Positions 19,456 through 29,040 of a stretch of DNA of 33,060 nucleotides are shown piece by piece; positions within the stretch are counted from its first letter, which is position 1, and each line of letters begins with the position of its first letter. The DNA comes from Dicyema japonicum (Eukaryota; Dicyemida; Rhombozoa; Dicyemidae). Under the pieces are notes generated by a model. It was given only the letters and a program-made list of their open reading frames with translations. It was not told the DNA's origin and made no database searches. Made by a program: the position numbers and the translations under genes. Location of the stretch: positions 316,621 through 349,680 of the forward strand of contig RDEW01000044.1 in NCBI GenBank assembly GCA_011109175.1, read 5' to 3'.

Positions 19456-19710
19456 ATGACCAAAATTATTCATTTTATCACGTTTATTCTGTTTAGCAAA
19501 ATCGTTAAAATAAAATTTGGTAGGCAATATATATTAATTGACTCATGGATAATTCATAAAAATCCTTCTAAAGTATATATTTCGTTAACTTAAGGAATCT
19601 AGTTTATGGATGTTAAATAGGGATCAACATATAGATGACTGGAAAACTATTGGAGATTATAGTTTATATTTTGATAATATAAATTTTAAACTTATTTCAC
19701 ACTTTGACAT
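19456..19710 (+). CDS. Start of a small secreted or membrane protein; truncated by assembly gap
   Basis: ATG at 19456 lies 15 bases after TTGACCTAA (19432-19440). Exon 1 (19456-19583) encodes a hydrophobic N-terminus (IIHFITFILFSKIV, residues 4-17) of signal-peptide type. A 19-bp GT...AG segment (19584-19602) would be the intron. The frame continues as WMLNRDQHIDDWKTIGD to the run of N at 19711. Without splicing the frame stops at TAA within that segment. The arrangement resembles the gene at 5983: the same TTGACCTAA...ATGAC leader, a hydrophobic start, an alignable IIH...IS stretch, then W..LN and an NFxL ending. Probably members of one family; function unknown. Confidence 0.4.
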
Positions 19711-20429
19711 NNNNNNNNNNNNNNNNNNNNNNNNNNNNNNNNNNNNNNNNNNNNNNNNNNNNNNNNNNNNNNNNNNNNNNNNNNNNNNNNNNNNNNNNNN
19801 NNNNNNNNNNNNNNNNNNNNNNNNNNNNNNNNNNNNNNNNNNNNNNNNNNNNNNNNNNNNNNNNNNNNNNNNNNNNNNNNNNNNNNNNNNNNNNNNNNNN
19901 NNNNNNNNNNNNNNNNNNNNNNNNNNNNNNNNNNNNNNNNNNNNNNNNNNNNNNNNNNNNNNNNNNNNNNNNNNNNNNNNNNNNNNNNNNNNNNNNNNNN
20001 NNNNNNNNNNNNNNNNNNNNNNNNNNNNNNNNNNNNNNNNNNNNNNNNNNNNNNNNNNNNNNNNNNNNNNNNNNNNNNNNNNNNNNNNNNNNNNNNNNNN
20101 NNNNNNNNNNNNNNNNNNNNNNNNNNNNNNNNNNNNNNNNNNNNNNNNNNNNNNNNNNNNNNNNNNNNNNNNNNNNNNNNNNNNNNNNNNNNNNNNNNNN
20201 NNNNNNNNNNNNNNNNNNNNNNNNNNNNNNNNNNNNNNNNNNNNNNNNNNNNNNNNNNNNNNNNNNNNNNNNNNNNNNNNNNNNNNNNNNNNNNNNNNNN
20301 NNNNNNNNNNNNNNNNNNNNNNNNNNNNNNNNNNNNNNNNNNNNNNNNNNNNNNNNNNNNNNNNNNNNNNNNNNNNNNNNNNNNNNNNNNNNNNNNNNNN
20401 NNNNNNNNNNNNNNNNNNNNNNNNNNNNN
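19711..20429. other. Assembly gap (719 N)
   Basis: A run of 719 N. ORFs called across it are artefacts. It hides the rest of the gene starting at 19456. Confidence 0.99.
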
Positions 20430-21429
20430 AGATATATTTTTTTAACTAGATACTTGTTCATTTTGTTCCAACACTTTATGGATTGAATATTGAGTCACCC
20501 GTCCTGTGCGTTTTTGCGTGGGCACGTAGGAAGAACACCGGGTAATGATGAGATCTCTTTTACACTGAATCGGGATAACGTGATAATTAGTTTGGTTTTA
20601 ATGTTGTCTTGAGTTGTTAAATATAATAAAATAATGAATGAAACGAATAGTAATTTATGCGCTGAATGGCCAGGCTATTTACTCTGTTAATAGCCATCAA
20701 GATATAATCTCGAGCTTTGTGAGATGCTTTGTAAGTTTGTGAGCTGAGGATTCCCGATATTTCAAATCTGTATATCAACAACTTAGAGACTTACAATTTG
20801 CTGTCGTTTACTTGAGTTAAGTGACTCTATGTTTATGAACTTTAAACATTTAAAGTTAGCCTTACAGTTTGATTAGTTATCAAAAATGGTACGTCTCTTT
20901 GTAGTCGATCATAAACTCACTAAAATTTTATTAAATATTCATTCTCTAGTTCAACATATGCGATATTGCCCCTTTCAGATTTGTTTCTCCGAAAATTGAC
21001 TGTTGCTTTGAATGCAAAAAATCGAGTTGTACTGATTTTCCTCTTTTACCACTTGGTAAAATTCCGCAGCGTTCAACATATGCGATATTGCCCCTTTCAG
21101 ATTTGTTTCTCGGAAAATTGACTGTTGCTTTGAATGCAAAAAATCGAGTTGTACTGATTTTCCTCTTTTACCACTTGGTAAAATTCCGCAGCATTCGAAA
21201 CTCATAATTATTGGCTTCGGTGTTATTTTATTTATTGAAATCCATGATGTTATTTCAAAACACATTCCTATCTTGGCCGTTTCTAACACCTTTTGGTGCA
21301 AATTCCATGACACCTTAAGAAACCCATTTATCCCATTTGTCAAATATTATTTGAATGCAGAATTAACTCTTACATCTAACGATTGAAGATATGGAGTTGT
21401 TATTGCAGGTATAAAAATTTAATTTAAAA
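20430..21429. other. Spacer, no gene recognised
   Basis: AT-rich sequence with no recognised coding unit. The minus-strand frame at 21343-20975 is extended by the 122-bp duplication here and changes frame across it. Its conserved-looking part (WISINKITPKPIIMSF) matches nothing I know. Confidence 0.4.
20949..21192. repeat. 122-bp tandem duplication
   Basis: 20949-21070 and 21071-21192 differ at one base (tttctccg/tttctcgg). The unit is not a multiple of three. No N at the junction. Confidence 0.9.
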
Positions 21430-22010
21430 TAATCTTTATGATACAGTTGATCATTCTTACCTTGTCGAATGCCTAAACAAGCTGTGTATGCCTTTGTGGT
21501 TAATCAGCTTTGTGGTGGCTGTGATGAATAGGTGGAGTATTCATCTCAACTATAATAGGCAGCACATAGGCAAGATAAAACTCATGACAGTCTTCCTTCA
21601 GGGGGATAATACGTCTCCACTGCTCTTTGTTATATGTCTCGACTGTTTGAGCAAATACAAGTTTATTGTGAGGGTCTTTGTTTCAGTACAAATCACCTTA
21701 TTTTTATTGATGACGTGAAGAGTATGTTCGAACATCGAGGAGCTCTACTTCATATGGGTCTGTGAGATGGAATTCCTTGAGAGTATTGGATTAGATTTGA
21801 ATTATTCCAACTCTGCGACAAACAGACAAATATGTAGCGAGTCAGTTTGAGCACTGGAGAACACGAAGGATATAAGTATATGAGTATTACTGAAACTCCA
21901 AAGTCCATTATTATGCCTGATACAAAGCGACAACTGAAGACATTCGTAGAAGAGCAGCGTTATTATGTAAAACTTCTTGAAATGCAAGGAATTTGTGCTA
22001 TTTGCTTCTA
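21430..22010 (+). pseudogene. LINE family 5 reverse transcriptase fragment
   Basis: DTVDHSYLVECL (about 21440-21475), MPLWLISFVVAVMNRWSIHL (about 21488-21547), FLQGDNTSPLLFVICLDCL (about 21594-21650) and, in the next frame, HLIFIDDVKSMFEH (about 21697-21738) follow the RT order of a LINE type common in invertebrates. There the blocks read as a GIFQGDSLSPLLF box followed by a HLLFxDDLKLY box. The IDD carries the catalytic aspartates. Downstream, SIGLDLNYSNSATN and EGYKYMSITE (about 21780-21890) are the thumb blocks. Frame changes and stops are present, and neither 5' nor 3' ends are seen. This family differs from families 1-4 in the window. Confidence 0.65.
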
Positions 22011-22319
22011 AACCACTACATAGACGAGGATCGCAGATCTTGGTTTATGCTCAGATCTTAAAAGGAGCGAAGTGGAGAAGTATCCACACAGGTTACATCG
22101 CAGACAATGATTTTTTCGCAAACTGTAACAAAACCTGTCACAAGGCTCGAGAATACAAATTGATGAAACAATTCTTGGATTCCTTGTCTTTAGATGATGT
22201 TCCAGTCCCTGGTATAGTCCCCTCTTTCCAGTATAAAGATATCGATTCGAAACCCGGAAGTACTGTATTCTCATTTGACTTGATCTTCGTTTCGTTGACA
22301 ATTATTATATCAGCTTCCT

Positions 22320-22460
22320 CGGCATTCGCTCAAGGATTCAAGGATAAAAAAATTCAGGGTGTCGATCCGTAGAGTTTGACATTGGATGACAAAAGAAATT
22401 ATGTGTCAATACATTTAATTACTCCGACGAGGAATATTCTCAAGAAATTTGGAAGCCTGA
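22320..22460 (+). pseudogene. LINE family 4, short linker fragment
   Basis: DKKIQGVDP (ending at 22370) and the following bases match the minus-strand LINE at 29041-30289, which encodes PKIQGVDPWSLIPGDKKK at about 29836-29783. The DNA also shares ATTCAGGGTGT and ACTCCGACGAGGAA. The upstream frame (21977-22372) otherwise contains no domain I can name. Confidence 0.55.
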
Positions 22461-24144
22461 CTCTCTAAGAAGCAACTGTGTTTATATAATCGATCTCCTT
22501 GAATATCTTGAGAAAGAACTCCGTGACAATTATGTCGATAGGGATCAAAACTATATAAGATAATTGGGATAATGCTCATGTCATTCATAAATCTAAGGAA
22601 ACCTATCCGTTATTCAAAACCTATCATATTTGATTCATTTCCTCATCTTTTTTTAACTGAAATTATTCTTTCAGAGTCAAGAGTAGAGATGTGTGATTCA
22701 GTTGTCCAACCAGGATATTATTTAAATCATAATAAATTTGAATTAATTAACACCAATTTAGAACTCAGAAAAAGAACCGATTAAGTTGGTAAAAAGTGAA
22801 TTGCGCAATTGCCAAGGACATTGAACTTGTCCACAATGGCACTGCAGTCTGAAATAACATTATTAATTACATGTTCCACTAATCTGCTCGCTGTTTTCAA
22901 TATCGAACTCACTTTGGATCATAGTCAAGGTATTATTTATAAAAGTTATAATTTTATTAGGTAGACGTTTATGTCTATGATAAATATAATATCATACGCC
23001 TCTGCCTTGTCGAATGAATCAATACAAACGAGAACACCACTATATTATTATTATTAAAAATACCTTTCTATTTGAACTCTACTGGAACTAATTCTAAATG
23101 CTTGAACAACATATATTTCTGTTGGAAAGGTACTACATAAATTAAAAAAATGTTCACATAGAAAAGTGATGTTAAATGTCCAGCAAAATCAATTGCCATG
23201 TATACAAGGGAATCGCAATCATCCATATACCTATTAATTTAATAAAATATATAACAATATCGTAATGGTAGATGGAAAAGTATGTTTGTCTACATATTTT
23301 AAACTTTCATCATACATACATGCACTATAATAAGTAATATTTAATACAAAATGATCAGATTCAGTTCAATAATGGAAAAATTGCCATGTTCAGATATAAC
23401 GTTATGCATTTTTAATTTATTAATATGAGAATTATATTTTAGGCCAGTATTTTTACAAATTCTCCAAAATCTTAATAATTAATATTTAATACACATTATT
23501 CGACGCATCTAATTCTTCTTCTCGACAATTTTTCTGTGTCAAAATGCAGAGTGGAAAGAATAAGATGAAATTGAACATCTATAGGATTAAATACCAAAAT
23601 GATGAACATACTAGTGACCACAAGAAATTAAAATTATTACATACATTACAGTCGTTATAATTAATAATAATTTTATTAAATAAACTATTTGATAATTAAA
23701 TAAAATTAAAAAATAATTTAATAAAATTCACTCAATATACAGGGTTTTCTGATTTGTGTAATTACTTTACCATGAAGTTTGATAACTTTTCCAAAATTTC
23801 TAATTTCTTTGCCAAAATGTTTAATAACTTTGTCAAAATGTTAAAAAAAAATTGTGTCATAAAGTTTTATAACTTTTGAATAATGTTAATTACAAAATGC
23901 ATAAAATTCATTTTTAAGTGAATTCTGAAGAAAGACTATAAATGTTGCTATACAAGGACAGTTAGAGGATTATGTGGGTTCTATTTTCAAACACAGATTT
24001 CGAAGTCTGTGTTGTCTCAGAGCCCACCGCAATTTTAAAACGCACATTGGCACTCCATAAGTTATTAATTATAATCATTTCTCTTGTTGTTTATTTGGAA
24101 GTTATTATTCATTATCTAAGAGCTAAAAATTGTTTTATTTATAT
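22461..24144. other. AT-rich stretch without recognised genes
   Basis: No conserved coding unit found. The 70-codon frame at 22572-22784 is not recognisable. The stretch contains a 21-nt tandem repeat (23777-23884) and a palindrome (23990-24013), listed separately. Confidence 0.5.
23777..23884. repeat. Degenerate 21-nt tandem repeat, about five units
   Basis: Units at 23777-23797, 23798-23818, 23819-23839, 23840-23863 (24 nt) and 23864-23884 follow the pattern GTTTRATAACTTTKBCAAAAT. A weaker unit may precede at 23758. Confidence 0.7.
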
Positions 24145-24874
24145 CTAGGAATTAAGATATGCAGATGACCTGATTTTGTTTTTAAAGAATCAATGATATC
24201 AGACTGTTCTTAACATGGACCTGTTGGGAGAGTTGTCCAAAAATGAACGAATAAAAAACAGAGCTTATTACAATCAAATGGGAAAGATGAGATTTAGAGG
24301 ATAGCAAAAAAAGTCAGGTTTTTGCATGACGATTTGTAAGAGGTTCAACAAAGAAAGATATTCTCAACAATAGCACTGAATAGACAAAAATCGGCAATTC
24401 TGAGATCGCTCATGTTACAAGACAAGTACAAGTACGACTATTCAATACTTTTGTCTTTCCATACTTCTCTACATCTCGGGAACGTGGGAACTAACTCGGA
24501 CATGTGTTGATAACCTAAATGCTTTATAAAGAAAAGAACTAAGGACTCTACTACGTATACACAATCCAATCGTGATAAAAAACGAATCTTATACACAGCT
24601 TGTTAGTCGGAGGATCTTAATAAAATTATTACAAGAACATCGATCTAAAAATGCTAAAATAGCATTAGTCGACGTCGTGATAAAAAACGAATCTTATACA
24701 CAGCTTGTTAGTCGGAGGATCTTAATAAAATTATTACAAGAACATCGATCTAAAAATGCTAAAATAGCATTAGTCGACGCTAATGGTGAAAATGTCTGCG
24801 AAAATCGTAATCTTGTAAGAGCTGGGAGATGTCTAACAGACAGGATTATCAGGGGGTGGTTCTTGGACGATTGA
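24145..24874 (+). pseudogene. LINE RT and C-terminal fragment (probably family 2)
   Basis: RYADDLILFLKNQ (about 24156-24195) is an intact RT catalytic box. Downstream in other frames comes LYISGTWELTRTCVDNLNAL (about 24470-24528), equivalent to the LLYNAGTW block of the 10207-13065 LINE, then KELRTLLRIHNPIVIKNESY (about 24530-24595). The final frame (24572-24874) includes a 105-bp duplication. Several frameshifts; no endonuclease part remains. Confidence 0.6.
24570..24779. repeat. 105-bp perfect tandem duplication
   Basis: 24570-24674 and 24675-24779 are identical. The unit is 35 codons, in frame with the ORF that contains it. No N at the junction. Confidence 0.9.
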
Positions 24875-24879
24875 CTCAT

Positions 24880-25380
24880 TGGTGAAAGTCGTGAGAATGT
24901 CTGTTAAAAGAAACTACGATTTCCTCTACCTTAAAATTAGGTCATATTTCTATTTGACAGTAAAATTAGGTCAACCGTTGAAGTGATTATATATGTTTGA
25001 TGACAATAGATGCATTGGTGTATACTTTTATTCGGAACCAAATGTGGATGCCATTAGTGGATACTTTCCCTACTTTTATTCTTTGTAACTATCAGGAACC
25101 GTCGAGGTATCGATATATTCTTTATTTATCCGGATTAGCGAACTAACTGTCTATTTTTGAAAAAGAAAGAGTTTTCTGAAAGGAATGTGAATGGAAGAAG
25201 ACTTGTCTCAAACGACTAGCAGTTATTAAACGAATGCTTGGTTGAGTATTTATCCATGTGATAAAATTGGTAATTTTCTGACGATGAAAATGAGAATAGC
25301 ACCCTCCTTCGTTTTCTGTACATTGCTATACTGTTGACCTTTGATGAAAAATTCAAATAATAATTATGAAATTATGTAAA
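24880..25380. other. Spacer, no gene recognised
   Basis: No open frame or motif of note. A direct repeat TAAAATTAGGTCA occurs at about 24932 and 24962. Confidence 0.5.
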
Positions 25381-25627
25381 ACTTATTGATATTATTGGAA
25401 ACGTCTCAGTTGTGCTTAATGTTACAGATAAAACCATTGGAAATAACAAGGTTGCAAATTTTATCTCTAGCTTGAATTCTGCGGGTGTGGCCAGAGTGAC
25501 TCTACGTTTGACGGGGGACTTTGTATTCTGCTTTAACAGCTCAGAAGATGCTAGTTTATTTGAAAGAGATCTCAATGAAAGTTGCCTTTTGGGGATAATG
25601 GACACAAACATACACGAACTAAGTTGA
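25380..25627 (+). CDS. Unrecognised ORF, possible exon
   Basis: An open frame continues upstream of ATG 25412 and ends at TGA 25627. It reads as a compact alpha/beta-like segment (VSVVLNVTDKTIG, VARVTLRLTGDFVFCFNS, DASLFERDL). It resembles neither the LINE proteins in the window nor a family I know. It could be an exon of a host gene or the N-terminal protein of a LINE. No clear splice partners were found. Confidence 0.3.
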
Positions 25628-25734
25628 CACCTTCGGAAATTGTATTAAAAAATTTACTAACGTGGGTAGAACATGAAGAGCTTAATGAATTCCTCGCAAC
25701 AATTATATCTTCAGAGTTCACTATTAAAAGATTT

Positions 25735-25890
25735 ATTATTATTATTATTAGCACTTTTACGAGAGCCATAATATTTATATGTGCAGCAAAAAATATAAGA
25801 GAATTAGTTAGGTTGCTCCAAGCTCTTCTGTTCTTTGCTAGGTACATATCTGAGAAGTGCAAGTCTTTTTGTTACGGTAGGTGTTGAATG
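25735..25890 (-). mobile_element. Family 2 LINE, 5'-truncated 3' end
   Basis: Read leftwards, DMYLAKNRRAWSNLTNSL (about 25847-25794) corresponds to the C-terminal NMATDRKRWGTLIRLL of the 10207-13065 LINE. It is followed by GCACATATAAATATTATGG, CTCTCGTAAAAGTG and a run of AAT repeats ending near 25735. This is the usual form of a short LINE insertion. Confidence 0.65.
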
Positions 25891-25957
25891 TGACTGGTGT
25901 GGCGTAACTAATGGTAGACTATATTAACAGCAATCTTGAATGTGCTAATATATCTGA

Positions 25958-26281
25958 CTGCTTCCAAACTCTTTAGGTAATATCAAGAATACATCCTACT
26001 ACCTGTGTGATGCATTTATAGGAATTATACAAAACACACTGGAGATTGTTAGGAATACAATATTTGTAATTAAACCCCCAAATTATGACATGATCACACA
26101 TTTGGATAGACTGGAAGTGCGTATATATTGTTGGATATTTCGTAGACAATTTGATATACCTGACAGTGAGAATGTATTTGATGTGAAATATTTACAAGCT
26201 GGTGATGAAACTGTTGAGGGATTGTCGTTTGTACAATTTGTTGGTTTGCCGTTGTATTTAGGATTACTAACTCTTCGATAA
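25958..26281 (+). CDS. Unrecognised conserved-looking ORF, probable exon
   Basis: Open for 107 codons from after TGA 25955-25957 to TAA 26281. ATG 26090 is internal, and an acceptor-like CTCTTTAG|G at 25970-25976 suggests an upstream exon. The protein reads SYYLCDAFIGIIQNTLEIV, then PNYDMITHLDRLEVRIY, CWIFRRQFDIPDSENVFDV and GLSFVQFVGLPLYLGLLTLR. The balanced composition and aromatic/charged pattern look like a folded host protein rather than retroelement debris. I cannot name a family. No introns are needed within the frame. Confidence 0.35.
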   Translation: MLPNSLGNIKNTSYYLCDAFIGIIQNTLEIVRNTIFVIKPPNYDMITHLDRLEVRIYCWIFRRQFDIPDSENVFDVKYLQAGDETVEGLSFVQFVGLPLYLGLLTLR

Positions 26282-26581
26282 AGTGAGAAAACTTTACCTA
26301 AATATATTGCAATCTGAAAATGAAAGCATGTTCGTTCTGATTCTTGCTTTTACATAATATTATGTTTTAGATAACATTGAATCGTTTATAACTAAAGAGA
26401 ATTTGTGCAAATTTTTAATTAGCGTAAAAGTGAAAGCACAGCGGCACAAATGTGCATACGTACAGTAATTAAGTCCTCAGTAAAAACTACTCTTATAATA
26501 ACTTCATCAATTAATGTACTGTTCAAAGTTACGTATAATGAATTACTCCACCACATTCTATTGAACCTTACTTGATTTACC

Positions 26582-27010
26582 TTACCACTGATGAGGATGA
26601 CTCAATATTATCTTACTTTTACAAAAGCCATAATGTTTATATGTGCAACACTCAAAGAAACAATATTTATAGTTAGTCTTTTCCATCTTCCTCTGTCGAA
26701 GTGATCTCAATTCGTCCAGGTCGTCTCCCGTCTTTAGATTTTTTCTCACACGATTTAGGCATTTGTTTAAGGAAGTCGGAAGTGTCGATCTAGGTCGTCC
26801 GCGGAAGGGTTTGTCGCAAGTGTCAAAGTAATCTTCCATCGCTTTGTTAGCGGGTGCGTCCGGGTTCATTCTTAGTACATGCCCAAATAGCCTCCACCGG
26901 GCATCTATCACATCCTTGCTGATGCATGAACACATACACTTGTTGTAGATAGCAGTGGTTGATATTCTACGTGGCCACTCAGAGTAAGCTTCTTAGTTGC
27001 CTTTGCTGTC
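26582..27010 (-). mobile_element. Family 2 LINE, 5'-truncated 3' end
   Basis: Read leftwards from about 27000: RRISTTAIYNKCMC, then DVIDARWRLFGHVLRMNPDA (about 26913-26854), the signature RWxxFGHVLRM of LINE C-termini. Next come RGRPRSTLPTSLNKCLNRV (about 26806-26750) and DDLDELRSLRQRK. The tail has GTTGCACATATAAACATTATGG, CTTTTGTAAAAG. The 117-codon frame is intact but is only the end of a retroelement protein. Confidence 0.75.
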
Positions 27011-28195
27011 CTGGAGTATATTTATACCATTTCAACATGACATAAAATAGTTTATTTGTTGAAAATATTCTGTGTTTGCTGGACGATCATTTCTTTCCCG
27101 ATAATAATCTTGCTCACTTGTATTACATCAGGTTGATCAGACGATGTTATTGACCAAATTGATCTCATTATTTGAGTTTCTGAGATATCGCTTATGGAAT
27201 CATTATTTAATATTTTTATCAAAGGTAGTTTCATATTCGATTTAATAAAATATAAAATGGCAATTTTTGTTTGTTTTTTAATCGTGTACAGATACGTTTA
27301 ATGAAAACAACAAGAAACAATGACAACGTGTTAATAAGTTAGTTATTTACCTTTAAAATTATTAATATTTAAGAGATATGGCGGATTCATTAAAATATCT
27401 GGCGGATTCTAGATACTTTACTGTATATCATTATCCTTTCCTACTAGTTATTTATGTGATGATAAATTATTATTTTTTGAACGCACTTGACGAAATTATC
27501 CGCTACTTTTTGTAATTTTTCGTCCGAGACTGTCTTCATTTCCTTCTTAAATAGAATTGAAACATGTCAAGAATCTATTTATTGTAACGATCGATTTTCT
27601 AGAACATTTGATTCATTTATTTTATTTTAGGGTTAAAATCTATCAGATTTCTTTTAATTCTTTCAACATAATTTTCCAGATTGTATAGCATAGGTTAATT
27701 GCTTTGGGAATTTATCAATTCCTAATTTAATGTCTTTTCATGAATCTAGGTATTATCTTCCATCAAAAAAAGTAATCTAAGATAACTTTTGGGTGATGAA
27801 ATTATGAGTTTTCTTTAAGAGATTCTACTATAAACATAAGAGCTGTTCATTCGCTGGGAATGTTAAAATATTAAACTAAAAGTACGCTGAAATTCTCCTT
27901 AATTGACGTTTATTCTCTCGCTCAGGGGCCTTTAAACAATTTTTATGCTTTCCTAAATGACTTGGTAATTTATCTCAGCACGGTCATGAACGATCATGTT
28001 ATTCAGAGTTTTTATAATTATTATTGCACACTTCATGACAGACACATTAGATCCAACCACTAGGATCTCAAGGAGGATGCGCGCGCTCAGGTGAGTTACT
28101 GCAGACAACTCCCGGCTGAATTCCACACGTAGTTAATAATGCCTCTTTTTATTCGCAGATCGGACATGGACGGAATCAATGGCATCTTACTTACT
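27011..28195. other. AT-rich spacer
   Basis: No recognised gene. The minus-strand 60-codon frame at 27234-27052 is not convincing. 28070-28170 is locally GC-richer and has GT/AG-like signals, but no frame could be identified. Confidence 0.45.
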
Positions 28196-28401
28196 CGACT
28201 CAAGGTCTAATATCTCCTCATAATTGACGAGTACGGTTCGAATTGAACATTGATGAGTCTGATCAACGATTCGAGGCAGATCACAAGAGCAGAGGTGACG
28301 ACTCAAGGTCTAATATCTCCTCATAATTGACGAGTACGGTTCGAATTGAACATTGATGAGTCTGATCAACGATTCGAGGCAGATCACAAGAGCAGAGGTG
28401 A
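28196..28401. repeat. 103-bp tandem duplication
   Basis: 28196-28298 and 28299-28401 appear identical. The unit is not a multiple of three. No N at the junction. Confidence 0.9.
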
Positions 28402-28560
28402 CATACTTTCTTCTTAGTAACCTCAGCAAAATTATCTTTGTTTTCGAACATTCCACAAGATTCAGTCATCAAGGGTCTGGTTGCACCAAGAACAGATTAA
28501 TCCTCGCTCCCTCCTTTACATGTTTTATGCGCACTTCAAAGTGAAAAACATCTTAACATC

Positions 28561-28815
28561 TCGCTAGGTACCAACGTTCCACTAGTATTATTCAATTCTG
28601 CGGGAGCGCGGAGCGCGGTAGACAGACTCTATGCTGATGATAAAACGATGAGGGCAAAGGAGAAGAAATACGAAGCGCTACGCGACCGATTCGCGTTCTA
28701 TCCCATCGTGGTCGACACAACTGGAGGAAAATCGTTTCGCTTCCTAAAGAAACTAAGACGCCTAGCTACACTAAAAAGCCACGACGCACGCGAGACCGGT
28801 GGCTTCTCTAGTTGA
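28561..28815 (+). pseudogene. Family 3 retroelement, C-terminal fragment
   Basis: An open frame ending at TGA 28815 reads NSAGARSAVDRLYADDKT, then KEKKYEALRDRFAFYPIVV, DTTGGKSFRFLKKLRRLA and ARETGGF. It aligns with SAAEKAEKMKRVKYEVL...FFPIAVETSG...FLSRLGNRIA...SERCCLFKR at the end of the 3581-5889 element. The tract is much richer in GC than its surroundings. YADD here is not an RT box; it lies in the KxKKYxxL helix region. Upstream RT parts were not recognised. Confidence 0.6.
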
Positions 28816-29040
28816 TCTTTGTTGCAATCGTGAGAGGCAACGTTTATCTAACTATACTGCAACTTCGTGCACTAGTGAGTATTTAAACGACCAATAAATT
28901 TTTGAGAACAATAACGATTTATTAACAAATGAGTTAAGGAGTTTTCTGGGGGGTATTACATCTGAGTCCTACCATAAGGCTTGGACTCCACATCTGTACC
29001 CTTCCTCCTTTTTTAATTTTTTAGGACGTTTCTCCCAGCT
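28816..29040. other. Spacer, perhaps 3' untranslated part of the following LINE
   Basis: No coding unit seen. The minus-strand LINE to the right may extend its 3' end into this stretch. Confidence 0.3.

Noticed and set aside
19610-20486. Long ORFs of about 250-280 residues across the gap
   Set aside because: Almost entirely N; they exist only because N codons are not stops.
28200-28230. tRNA-like GGTTCGAATTGAAC
   Set aside because: No acceptor stem, D arm or anticodon arm could be paired around it.
17827-28401. CRISPR-like direct repeats
   Set aside because: Only two adjacent copies of each, no spacers, eukaryotic context.
28621-28650. YADD motif as an RT catalytic box
   Set aside because: The surrounding residues match the C-terminal region of the family-3 element, not an RT.
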